Assembly: GCA_036504335.1 (NCBI GenBank)
Contig: DASXVJ010000029.1
Location: 40,395-104,394 of the forward strand
Source of the DNA: Fen-183 sp036504335
GTDB taxonomy: Bacteria; Acidobacteriota; Thermoanaerobaculia; UBA5066
Length of the DNA stretch: 64,000 bases
Direction of reading: 5' to 3'
Shown here: positions 16,114 to 24,096 of the stretch, one piece after another
Layout: each line of letters begins with the position of its first letter
Numbering within the stretch: the first letter of the stretch is position 1
Notes under the pieces: generated by a model
The model's database searches: none
The model's input: the letters and a program-made list of their open reading frames with translations, nothing else
What the model was told of the DNA's origin: nothing
Program-made: the position numbers and the translations under genes

Positions 16114-19100
16114 GCCGGCGCCCGTTCATCTCCGTCGTACAGGAGACCGCTTCTCCGAAGCCCGAAGTGCGCCTCCACGCGGCGGCGGTTCTCTCGGGCC
16201 TCGGCGGGACGGAGGCTGAAGAAGCGCTCGCGGGCCTGCTCTCGGATTCCGACCACCGCGTGCGCGCCCGCGCCGTGGAAGGCCTCGCACACGCGGGGCC
16301 GGCGGGCCGCGCGACCTGCACGGACATCCTGCTCGACCCGGCGTCGGGCGTCGCGGGACCTGCCGCGGCACGCGCGCTCGCGGCGCGGGGCGGCGCCGGG
16401 GGCGTTCTCCTCGAGGCGCTCTCGAGCCCGTCTCCGGTCGTCCGCCTCCGTGCGGCGCGGGAGCTTCCGCCGGGCGCCTCGGGTCCGGCCGTCGTCGCCG
16501 CCCTCGAGGCGGCCGTCCGCACCGAGACCGACGCCGACGTACGCGTGGAGCTCCTTCTCGCTCTTGGGCGCACGGGCCGCACCGAAGCCGTGCCCGTGCT
16601 CCTGCGCGCCCTCCGCGACGGCGGCACGTTCGACCGCGCCCACGCCGCGTGGGCTCTCGGCCTGCTGGGCGACCCCCGGGCTGCGGCCCGGCTCCTGCCG
16701 CTTCTCGACGAGCCGGGCGTCGGCGCCTGCGCGCTGGCGGCGCTCTCGCGTCTGCCGGCGCCCGAGGCGGCGGAGGAGCTGGCGCGCCGCGGTGCCCGGG
16801 ACCCCGCCGCGGGCCCCGATCTTCTGGTCGCGTTGTCGACGTCCGTCTGCAGCGCCCCCGGGCCCGTCGCGCGGCGCGTGCGCGCACTCTGGCCCTCCGT
16901 GACGGACGCCGCGCAGGCCGCCCTTGCGGCTCCCGGTCTCCCGCGGGGCGCCGCCGGCGCGCTCGCGCGCCTCCTCGCGCGCCTCGACGCGGCGGGCGCG
17001 GCGGCGCTCGTCGTCCGACATGGTCCCTATCCGGACGGCTACGGTCCGCTGGCCGAGCTTCCGCCCGAGCGCCTCGTCGAGGCGGCGCGCACGGCCCTCG
17101 TCGTGGACGACCCCGAGCCCGCCCTCGTCCTGCTCGTGCACGGCGGCGTGGCGGTCGACCCGGCGCGGCTTCTCGCCCATTCGCATCCGCGCGCGAAGAC
17201 CGGTGCGCTGAACCGCCTCGTGCCCGGTTCGACCCCGCTCCCGGATCTCCTCGAGATTCTCGCGGACGACGATCCGGACACGGCGCTTGCTGCGGCCTGG
17301 GCGGTTTCGCGCGAAGCCTGGCGGGAGGACGGGGAGCGCGCGCGGGCGGCCGCGACGGCGCTGCACGATCGCGCGAGCGGTCACGACGGCCCCGGGCGGG
17401 CCGCCGCGCTCACGGCGCTGCGCGAGCAGCCGGGTCCCGCGGCCGACGGAGCGCTGCGCTCCGCGTTCGGGTCGTCAGATGCGGGGACCCGCGCCGCGGC
17501 CGCTGCGGCCTCCGCGTTCCGCTCCGACCTGACGGAGCGCGACGTCCTGCCCCTCCTCGAGGACGACGACCCCACGGTCCGCGCCGAGGCGCTCCGGACG
17601 CTGACCCGTCTCGCGGGCGACGGCCGGTCGGCGATCGACTCCCGGCGGATTCTCCGTTTCCTGAACGACGACGCACAGGTCGCCGCCGCCGCGGGGGCGC
17701 TCCTCGTCACGCTCGCAGGCGCCGAGCGGCCCCGGCTGGCCCGCGAGATGCTCGCGCAGCGGGGAGCCGTGCGGCGCGCCGCGCTCGAGACGATCGGGGA
17801 TCTTCGCGACGCCGCATCGGCCTCGGCCGTGGCGTTCGCGGTGCTTCACGAAGACGTGTCCACGGCCCGCGCCGTGCTCGAGGCGGCGGCGGCGGCGCCT
17901 CCTCCGATCGCCGCCGACGCGGTCGTGAGCGGGCTCGCGGACCGCCGGCCCGAGGTACGCATCGCGGCCGCCGCGGCGGCGGCCCGGGCGGGGGAGGACC
18001 TCGCGGCCGCTCTCGGGATCCCGCTGGCCGAGGCGCTGGACCGCGAGTCCGATCCCGAGGCGCGCGCCGCACTGCTGCGGGCCATCGCCGCTTCGGGGCG
18101 CGCGGACGCGATCGGCGCCGTCACGCGCGCGCTCGGCACGGAGGCCGAGCGGTCCGAGTCGCGCGCCGCCGCCGAGTCCCTGGCGCGCCGCTTTCCCGAG
18201 GCGGTCCGGGGAGCGTGGGGCGCGGCGCCGCCGCGGGCCGGCCGGGCGTGGGGCGCAGCGATCGAGGCCGCGCGCCGTCCCGGCGCACCGGCCTTTCCGG
18301 ACGACGGGGCCGACGCCCTCCGCCTTCTTGCGGGGCTCGCGCGGATGCGCACGGGGCTCGACCTCGACACCGAGACGCTGCGGCCGCGGCTGGGGTTGCT
18401 CCTCGGGGCCGAGGCCTGGGCCGCGGGCTCCTTCCGGCAGCTCTGGCGCCGGATGCGCGACCTGCCCCCGTCCCACGCTCTTCTCGCGCGGCTCGTCGAC
18501 TCTGTCGCCGACACCACGTCGCGGTTCTTCGGCGACCCCGCGGCGCTCGACGCCCTCGCCGGCGAGATCGCGCCGGAGCGACTCCTGGCCCTCGGGGCCG
18601 ACGGCACGCTCGACGTCTGGTGCGTGGCATGCGGCACCGGCGAAGAGGCGTGGTCGGTGGCGATCCGGCTCGCCGAGCGCGGCTTCGGGCCGAATCGACG
18701 GTTCCGGATCCGGGGCACGGACCTCTCGCCGGCGGCGATCCGCCACGCGAAGGCGGGCGTGTACGGCCCTCACGCGCTGCGCGGCGTCGCCGAGGCGGTC
18801 CGGACGCGTCACTTCCAGCCGCTGTCGAACGGCCGCTACCGCGTGCGCGAGCCCCTCCGCGAAGCCGTCTACTTCGAGGCGCGCGCCCTCGCCGACGAGC
18901 CGCCGGGCGCCGGAAAGCACGACGTCATCATCTGCCACGGTCTTCTGGCACAGCTGCCGGCCGCGGCTCGGCCGGAGACCGTCGAGCGCCTCGGTGCGTG
19001 CCTGAAGCCGGGAGGCTACCTGCTGCTCGGGCGCGAGGACCACGCGTACGCCGCGTCCTCGCCGCTCGCGCCGGTCCTGCTCGGGAGCGACCTCGCCTAC

Positions 19101-19142
19101 CGGACGGCGGGCGCGGTCGTTTACACTCGCGCGCTCTCATGA
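16110..19142 (+). CDS. HEAT-repeat protein fused to a C-terminal CheR-type methyltransferase domain
   Basis: The 1010-residue product starts with about 20 HEAT/PBS-type helical repeats over roughly residues 10-700 (for example VRLHAAAVLSGLGGTEAEEAL and HAAWALGLLGDPRAAARLLPLL). Residues 725-1010 match CheR: DTTSRFFGDPAALDAL at about 800, VACGTGEEAWSVAIRLAE at about 840, RGTDLSPAAIRHAKAGVYG, and DVIICHGLLAQLP in place of the usual catalytic-region sequence. CheR methylates glutamates of chemoreceptors using S-adenosylmethionine. Here no chemotaxis genes are adjacent and the DVIICHGLL segment is altered, so activity is uncertain. The stop overlaps leuS (ATGA). Confidence 0.8.
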   Translation: MSRRPFISVVQETASPKPEVRLHAAAVLSGLGGTEAEEALAGLLSDSDHRVRARAVEGLAHAGPAGRATCTDILLDPASGVAGPAAARALAARGGAGGVLLEALSSPSPVVRLRAARELPPGASGPAVVAALEAAVRTETDADVRVELLLALGRTGRTEAVPVLLRALRDGGTFDRAHAAWALGLLGDPRAAARLLPLLDEPGVGACALAALSRLPAPEAAEELARRGARDPAAGPDLLVALSTSVCSAPGPVARRVRALWPSVTDAAQAALAAPGLPRGAAGALARLLARLDAAGAAALVVRHGPYPDGYGPLAELPPERLVEAARTALVVDDPEPALVLLVHGGVAVDPARLLAHSHPRAKTGALNRLVPGSTPLPDLLEILADDDPDTALAAAWAVSREAWREDGERARAAATALHDRASGHDGPGRAAALTALREQPGPAADGALRSAFGSSDAGTRAAAAAASAFRSDLTERDVLPLLEDDDPTVRAEALRTLTRLAGDGRSAIDSRRILRFLNDDAQVAAAAGALLVTLAGAERPRLAREMLAQRGAVRRAALETIGDLRDAASASAVAFAVLHEDVSTARAVLEAAAAAPPPIAADAVVSGLADRRPEVRIAAAAAAARAGEDLAAALGIPLAEALDRESDPEARAALLRAIAASGRADAIGAVTRALGTEAERSESRAAAESLARRFPEAVRGAWGAAPPRAGRAWGAAIEAARRPGAPAFPDDGADALRLLAGLARMRTGLDLDTETLRPRLGLLLGAEAWAAGSFRQLWRRMRDLPPSHALLARLVDSVADTTSRFFGDPAALDALAGEIAPERLLALGADGTLDVWCVACGTGEEAWSVAIRLAERGFGPNRRFRIRGTDLSPAAIRHAKAGVYGPHALRGVAEAVRTRHFQPLSNGRYRVREPLREAVYFEARALADEPPGAGKHDVIICHGLLAQLPAAARPETVERLGACLKPGGYLLLGREDHAYAASSPLAPVLLGSDLAYRTAGAVVYTRALS
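19122..19127 (+). promoter_or_regulatory. -10 box TACACT for leuS
   Basis: TACACT lies 11 nt before the leuS ATG, inside the last codons of the HEAT/CheR gene. It may give leuS its own promoter within the run of overlapping genes. Confidence 0.45.
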
Positions 19143-21613
19143 CGACTCCGTCCGTCCCCCCCTCACGCAGCGACGAAATCCGGCGCATCGAGACGAAGTG
19201 GCGCGAGCGATGGGAACGGGACCGCGCCGCGTTCGTCGACACGGGCAAGCCCGCAGGCGACGGCACGTACCTCCTCGTGATGCTGCCGTACCCCTCGGGC
19301 GACCGGCTGCACGTCGGGCACGCCCGCACGTACTTCCTGACGGACGCGCTCCACCGCTACCTCCGGCAGCGCGGACGGACGATCTTCTGCCCGATGGGCT
19401 GGGACGCGTTCGGCCTGCCGGCCGAGAACTACGCGATCCAGAGGGGCGTCCACCCGCACACCTCGACGCTCGCGAACATTGCGGCGATGAAGGAGCAGTT
19501 CCGGGCGTGGGGCGTCCTCTACGACTGGACGAAGGAAGTCACCACCTGCGAGCCGGCCTACTACCGCTGGAACCAGTGGTTCTTCCTCAAGCTCCTCGAG
19601 AAGGGCCTCGCCGTGCGGCGGAAGTCCGCCGTGAACTGGTGCCCCTCGTGCGAGACGGTGCTCGCGAACGAGCAGGCCGAGGGCGGCGTGTGCGACCGCT
19701 GCGGGACGCCCGTCATCCAGCGCGAGCTCGAGCAGTGGTTCCTGAAGATCACGGACTACGCCGAGAGCCTTCTCGCCGGCCTCGACACGCTCGGGAAGTG
19801 GCCCGAGAAGGTCGTCACGATGCAGCGCAACTGGATCGGGAAGTCGGTCGGCGCCGACCTCGACTTCGCGATCCCCGCGCTCGGCGAGAGCGTGCGCGTC
19901 TTCACGACGCGCCCGGACACCGTCTACGGCGCGACCGCGCTCATCCTCGCGCCGGAGCACGCGCTCGTCCCGCGCCTGATCGCAAACCATCCGGACGAGG
20001 CGGGGCTGCAGACGTGGGTCACGTCCGTCCGCGACCAGGAACGCATCGCGCGCGAGGCCGAGGGCGCCGAGAAGGACGGCCGGGACACGGGCGTCAAGGC
20101 GATCAACCCGTTCACCGGGCAGGAGATTCCGGTGTGGCTCGCGAACTTCGTCGTCGCGGACTACGGCACGGGCGCGCTCATGGCCGTCCCCGCGCACGAC
20201 ACGCGGGACTTCGAGTTCGCGAAAAAGTACGGGATTCCGATCGTGAAGGTCATCGAGGGTGGCGACCTTCCCTATACGGGCGAGGGCCCTCTCGTTGCCT
20301 CTGGCACCTTCTCAGAAAATTCCTCTTCCGCCGCCCGCGAACTGATTGCTGCGGAAGCCGCTTCGCGAAGGATCGGCGGTCCCAGGATCCGCTATCGCCT
20401 CCGGGACTGGCTCATTTCCCGCCAGCGCTACTGGGGGACTCCGATCCCCATGGTGAAGTGCCCGACGGACGGCTGGGTGCCGGTGCCGGAGAAGGACCTG
20501 CCGATCGTGCTTCCGCCCGACGCGCCGTTCACCGGCAAGGGCGGGAACCCGCTGGAGAAGGTCGCGGCCTTCGTGAACACCACCTGCCCGAAATGCGGCG
20601 GCCCGGCGCGCCGCGAGACGGACACGATGGACACCTTCGTGGACTCGTCCTGGTACTACATGAGGTACCTCGACCCCTCGAACGATCGCGCCCCGTTCGA
20701 CCCGGCGCGCGCCGCCGAGTGGGCGCCCGTCGACCAGTACATCGGCGGAATCGAGCACGCGATCCTCCACCTTCTCTACGCGCGCTTCTTCACCCGCGTC
20801 ATGAAGGACCTCGGCCTCGTCACGTTCGAGGAGCCGTTCTCCGCCCTGTTCAACCAGGGAATGATCACGCGCCAGTCCCCGACGGGGCGCGTCGAGAAGA
20901 TGTCGAAGTCGCGCGGCAACGCCGTGTCCCTCGACCCGCTCATCGCGGAGAAGGGCGCCGACGCCGTGCGCGCGTTCGTCCTCTTCCTCGGGCCGCCCGA
21001 GAAGGACGCCGAGTGGAGCGACGAGGGCATCAGCGGGCCGGAGCGCTTCCTCGGGCGCGTCCGGACGGCCGTGGAGCGCTTTGTCGCGACGGGCGCCGAC
21101 GTGCGCGGCGAGCCCGCCGCGGCGGACACGCCGGCGGCGCGCGCCCGGCACATGGCCGTCAAGAAGCTCACGGAAGATTTCGACGCGTTCTCGTTCCACA
21201 CGGCCGTCGCGCACCTCATGGAGTTCGCGACGCACGCCGCCGGCCTCGTCGGCGACGCGAAGGCCGACAGGGGAGAGACCGCCGCGACGCTCCGCGCGCT
21301 CGTCGCGCTCCTCCACCCGATCGCCCCGCACCTCTCCGAGGAGCTGAACGAGAAGCTCGGCGGCACGGCGAGCCTCCTCGTCTCCGGCTGGCCCGCGTTC
21401 GACCCGAAGCTCGCGGTAGAGGAGATCGCCTCCGTCGCCGTGCAGGTCTCGGGAAAGGTCCGCAGCGAGGTCAAGCTCCAAAGAGGATCTTCTGAGAAAG
21501 AGGCGCGGGCGGCAGCGGAGGCGGATCCTGCGGTGGCCCGGTGGCTCGTGGACAAGCAGGTCGTGAAAGTGATCTGGGTCCAGGACCGCCTGCTCAACCT
21601 GGTCGTGAAGTGA
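19139..21613 (+). CDS. leuS: Leucyl-tRNA synthetase
   Basis: Charges tRNA-Leu. The 824-residue class I enzyme has PYPSGDRLHVGHARTY with the HIGH-type motif, CPMGWDAFGLPAENYA, a zinc-type Cys cluster CPSCETV...CDRCGTP, the editing-domain stretch TTRPDTVYGAT, DSSWYYMRYLDP and KMSKSRGN. Two segments, GTFSENSSSAARE (about residues 386-398) and LQRGSSEKEA (about 780-789), are coded by copies of the dispersed element. The ATG at 19139 gives a normal N-terminus, and the frame upstream only shadows the previous gene. Confidence 0.95.
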   Translation: MTTPSVPPSRSDEIRRIETKWRERWERDRAAFVDTGKPAGDGTYLLVMLPYPSGDRLHVGHARTYFLTDALHRYLRQRGRTIFCPMGWDAFGLPAENYAIQRGVHPHTSTLANIAAMKEQFRAWGVLYDWTKEVTTCEPAYYRWNQWFFLKLLEKGLAVRRKSAVNWCPSCETVLANEQAEGGVCDRCGTPVIQRELEQWFLKITDYAESLLAGLDTLGKWPEKVVTMQRNWIGKSVGADLDFAIPALGESVRVFTTRPDTVYGATALILAPEHALVPRLIANHPDEAGLQTWVTSVRDQERIAREAEGAEKDGRDTGVKAINPFTGQEIPVWLANFVVADYGTGALMAVPAHDTRDFEFAKKYGIPIVKVIEGGDLPYTGEGPLVASGTFSENSSSAARELIAAEAASRRIGGPRIRYRLRDWLISRQRYWGTPIPMVKCPTDGWVPVPEKDLPIVLPPDAPFTGKGGNPLEKVAAFVNTTCPKCGGPARRETDTMDTFVDSSWYYMRYLDPSNDRAPFDPARAAEWAPVDQYIGGIEHAILHLLYARFFTRVMKDLGLVTFEEPFSALFNQGMITRQSPTGRVEKMSKSRGNAVSLDPLIAEKGADAVRAFVLFLGPPEKDAEWSDEGISGPERFLGRVRTAVERFVATGADVRGEPAAADTPAARARHMAVKKLTEDFDAFSFHTAVAHLMEFATHAAGLVGDAKADRGETAATLRALVALLHPIAPHLSEELNEKLGGTASLLVSGWPAFDPKLAVEEIASVAVQVSGKVRSEVKLQRGSSEKEARAAAEADPAVARWLVDKQVVKVIWVQDRLLNLVVK
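20298..20330 (-). repeat. Dispersed AG-rich element, single inverted copy in leuS
   Basis: CCTCTGGCACCTTCTCAGAA then AATTCCTCTTCCG. It matches the inverted core with a few changes. No convincing plus partner is seen just upstream. Confidence 0.5.
21480..21505 (+). repeat. Dispersed AG-rich element, plus copy at the 3' end of leuS
   Basis: AAAGAGGATCTTCTGAGAAA then GAGGCG. It codes for QRGSSEKEA and precedes the convergent pair in lptE by about 120 bp. Confidence 0.5.
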
Positions 21614-22224
21614 GAGACGATAGAAAAGACCGAAGAGAAGATTCTTCGAGTGGTCGCGGGCGAACGCTGCCCGGAGCGCGCCGGCTGCGCCGCGCCTCCG
21701 GCTCTTCATCATTCAAAGAATTCTCTCTCTTCTTTCTCGTTCTCTTCGTCTTCGGCTGCGGTTATTCGCTCGTGGGCACCGGCGCGAGCGCGCTTCCCCC
21801 GAACGTCAAGACGGTCTGGGTGCCGACGTTCATCAACGACACGACGGTCGTGAGCGCCGAGCAGAAGCTCACTGACGCGGTCCTGCGGGAGCTGTCGGCG
21901 CGCGGACGCCTGAAACCGGTTCGGGAACGCTCCCAGGCGGATGCGGAGCTGAACGGACGCCTGACGTCGCTGAGCCTCACGCCGGTCCGCTTCGACGACG
22001 CGGGTCTCGCGGTCGAGTACCAGCTGACGATCACGGCGAACCTCTCCCTCGCCGAGAAGTCGACGGAGAAGATTCTGTTCAAGGAGCCGTCGTTCGTGTT
22101 CCGCCAGCCGTACAACGTGCCGGGGAGCTCGAAGTCGTACTACGACCGCGAGCGGGAAGCGATCGAGGCCCTGGCGCGGCCGTTCGCCCAGAGCCTCGTC
22201 ACGACCATCCTGGAAGGGTTCTAG
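21610..22224 (+). CDS. lptE: LptE-family LPS-assembly lipoprotein
   Basis: Outer-membrane lipoprotein that plugs LptD in LPS export. The 204-residue product has a hydrophobic signal segment EFSLFFLVLFVFGCG with the lipobox VFGC (Cys about residue 50), then the LptE-type sequence GYSLVGTGASALPPNVK, VWVPTFINDTT and an amphipathic C-terminal half. The only standard start codon is the GTG at 21610, overlapping the leuS stop by GTGA. This leaves an unusually long charged n-region (DDRKDRREDSSSGRGR) coded by the dispersed element. The hydrophobic core of the signal is itself coded by an inverted copy. Assignment rests on the lipobox and the GCGYSL start of the mature protein. Confidence 0.78.
   Translation: MRDDRKDRREDSSSGRGRTLPGARRLRRASGSSSFKEFSLFFLVLFVFGCGYSLVGTGASALPPNVKTVWVPTFINDTTVVSAEQKLTDAVLRELSARGRLKPVRERSQADAELNGRLTSLSLTPVRFDDAGLAVEYQLTITANLSLAEKSTEKILFKEPSFVFRQPYNVPGSSKSYYDREREAIEALARPFAQSLVTTILEGF
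21623..21747. repeat. Dispersed AG-rich element, convergent pair 7 (lptE signal peptide)
   Basis: The plus copy at 21623-21660 contains GAAAAGACCGAAGAGAAGAT then TCTTCGAGTGGTCG. The inverted copy at 21702-21747 reads CTCTTCATCATTCAAAGAAT then TCTCTCTCTTCTTTCTC. The arms are 41 bp apart. Together they supply most of the LptE signal peptide. Confidence 0.75.
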
Positions 22225-22230
22225 GAGCCC

Positions 22231-22560
22231 CTACTTCGCCTTCTTGGCGGCCTTGGGGGCCTTCTTCGGGGCGGCCGTCGCGGCCGGCGCTCCGGTGGAC
22301 TTCGCGGCCTTGTTCGTCGTCTTCGCGATCCGCGACTTCAGGCGCGAGGCCGTCTTCTTGTGGAGGACGCCCTTGCGGACGGCGACGTCCAGCTCGGACA
22401 TCGCGTTCGACAGCATGCCGCCGACCTTGGCCGCTTCGGTCTCGGCGGTCTTGCGGAGGTTCTTGACGACGTTTCGGACGCGCGTGACGACGGAGCGGTT
22501 GCGGGCGCGGCGCTTCTCGCTCTGTCCGGCGCGCTTCTTGGCCTGCTTGGTGTTTGCCAT
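22231..22560 (-). CDS. rpsT: 30S ribosomal protein S20
   Basis: Binds 16S rRNA early in small-subunit assembly. The 109-residue product starts MANTKQAKKRAGQSEKRRARN, continues with AVRKGVLHKKTASRLKSRIAK, and ends in an Ala/Lys/Pro-rich extension of about 20 residues that normal S20 lacks. It lies 30 nt downstream of cpoB at the end of the Tol-Pal operon and converges with lptE with a 6-nt gap. No strong ribosome binding site is seen. Confidence 0.95.
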   Translation of the reverse strand: MANTKQAKKRAGQSEKRRARNRSVVTRVRNVVKNLRKTAETEAAKVGGMLSNAMSELDVAVRKGVLHKKTASRLKSRIAKTTNKAAKSTGAPAATAAPKKAPKAAKKAK

Positions 22561-22590
22561 TTCGGGGGAGGTCCCTTTCTTTCGGTTTGC

Positions 22591-23466
22591 TTACCGGGCG
22601 TCGCCGCCGAGAGCCTTGAGCCGCTGGCGCGCGCTCTTGGCCTCGTCGGAGCCCGGGAACTGGTTGACGACGTAATTGAGCTCGACCATGGCCTGGGCCT
22701 TCTCGCCGAGCTCGAGGTGGGCGAGCCCCTTCTTGAGGTGGGCGGTGGGGGCCTTGTCGCTCTGCGGATACGTGCGGAAGAGCTTGTCGTAGGCCGCGAT
22801 CGCCTCGTGCGGTTTCTTCTGCGCCGACCAGCACTCGCCCGCCCAGTACAGGGCGTCGTCGGAGAGGTCGGTGCGGGGGAACTTCTCGGCGTAGTCCTCG
22901 AAGCCCTGGCGGGAAAGATCGTAGCGGCCGCGCTGGTAGTCGGCCGTGGCCTGCGCGAAGAGGTCGGCGGGGGAGATGCCTCCGCCCTTCGGTGCCGACG
23001 CGGCGGCCGCCGCTCCTGCCGCGGGCATCGCGACGAGGCCGCTGGAAGCCGGGGGAGCGCCGGCCGGGGCCGTGGCGCCACCCGGTCCGGGCGGGGTCAG
23101 GGCGGAGGCGGCGGCGGAGCTCGACCGGGACTGGACTTCGGCGATCTGCTGCGAGAGCTGGGAGAGCCTCCGGTTCGTGTCCTCGAGCTTGCCGGCGAGC
23201 GTCTGCATCTCGCGCGTCAGCTCGTCGAACTTCGCCCCGAGATCGGCGTTCGAGCGCAGGAGCGTGGCCGACTGCTTCGCGAGCGAGTCGTTGAGCTTCG
23301 CCATCTCGTCCTTGGAGGACGACTGCTTCTGGAGCGTATCGACCTGCTTTTCGACGACACTGACGTGCTTGTGGAGCCCGTCGATGTCGGTGCCGCTCAC
23401 GCAGCCCGCCGCGGACGCGAGAAGGCCCGCGGCCGCGAGCGCCCGGAGCCCCCGCACGCGCGTCAC
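22591..23466 (-). CDS. cpoB: Tol-Pal system protein CpoB/YbgF
   Basis: Periplasmic coordinator of Tol-Pal with peptidoglycan synthesis at division. The 291-residue product has a signal peptide with a lipobox-like SAAGC, an N-terminal coiled-coil (residues about 30-110), a Pro/Ala-rich linker and three TPR-like repeats (LFAQATADYQRGRYDLSRQG, YWAGECWSAQKKPHEAIAAY, HLKKGLAHLELGEKAQAMV). The GTG start overlaps the pal stop by 4 nt. The Cys suggests a lipoprotein form, which differs from the soluble E. coli CpoB. Confidence 0.88.
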   Translation of the reverse strand: MTRVRGLRALAAAGLLASAAGCVSGTDIDGLHKHVSVVEKQVDTLQKQSSSKDEMAKLNDSLAKQSATLLRSNADLGAKFDELTREMQTLAGKLEDTNRRLSQLSQQIAEVQSRSSSAAASALTPPGPGGATAPAGAPPASSGLVAMPAAGAAAAASAPKGGGISPADLFAQATADYQRGRYDLSRQGFEDYAEKFPRTDLSDDALYWAGECWSAQKKPHEAIAAYDKLFRTYPQSDKAPTAHLKKGLAHLELGEKAQAMVELNYVVNQFPGSDEAKSARQRLKALGGDAR

Positions 23467-24017
23467 TTCGCGGTCACGACGAAATGCCCGCGGCGGTTCT
23501 TCGCCCACGAGTCCTCGTCGTGTCCGGTCGCGAAGGGGCGCTCCTTGCCGTAAGACACCGTCTTGACGCGGCCGGCGTCGACGCCGAGGGAGACGAGGTA
23601 TTCCTTGGCGGAGTTCGCGCGGCGGTCGCCGAGCGCGAGGTTGTACTGCGCCGTTCCGCGCTCGTCGCAGTGGCCCTCGATCGTGAACGCGATCGTCGGG
23701 TGGGACTTGAGCCACGCCGCGTTGGCGGCGAGGACGTCGCGGGCGTCGCCGCGGAGGTCGGCCTTGTCGTAGTCGAAGAACACGGGCTTCAGGTAGCTCG
23801 AGACGCGGTCGAGCGACATCGCCTTGATGTCCTCCTCGGCCGAGCGCGGGGTCGGCTTCGGCGTCGGGGCGGGCGTCGGCTCGAGGGTGACGACCGTGGG
23901 CGTGGGCGTCGCCGCGGGCGGCGGAGGCGGCGGTTCCGGCGCGGGCTTCGGGGAGCAGGCCACGACCAGCGCCACGGCCGCGAGAGCGAGGGTTCCATTC
24001 TTCACGAGGTTCTTCAT
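23463..24017 (-). CDS. pal: Peptidoglycan-associated lipoprotein Pal
   Basis: Outer-membrane lipoprotein that holds peptidoglycan and binds TolB. The 184-residue product has a signal peptide ending VALVVAC (lipobox), a Pro/Thr-rich linker, and an OmpA-like domain with KPVFFDYDKADL and IEGHCDERGTAQYNLALGDRRANS, which contain the peptidoglycan-binding Asp and Arg residues. It lies between tolB (79-nt gap) and cpoB (overlap). Confidence 0.95.
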   Translation of the reverse strand: MKNLVKNGTLALAAVALVVACSPKPAPEPPPPPPAATPTPTVVTLEPTPAPTPKPTPRSAEEDIKAMSLDRVSSYLKPVFFDYDKADLRGDARDVLAANAAWLKSHPTIAFTIEGHCDERGTAQYNLALGDRRANSAKEYLVSLGVDAGRVKTVSYGKERPFATGHDEDSWAKNRRGHFVVTAK

Positions 24018-24096
24018 GAGGGAGTCCTTCCGTTCTGAGAAGAAAAGGTGCGAACAATGCCCGGAGGCGTGACGACCGCCTCCGGGAGGGAGGTTT

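Noticed and set aside
24026..24052. Possible further copy of the dispersed element upstream of pal
   Set aside because: TTCTGAGAAGAAAAGGTG matches only in pieces and in either orientation; too weak to count.
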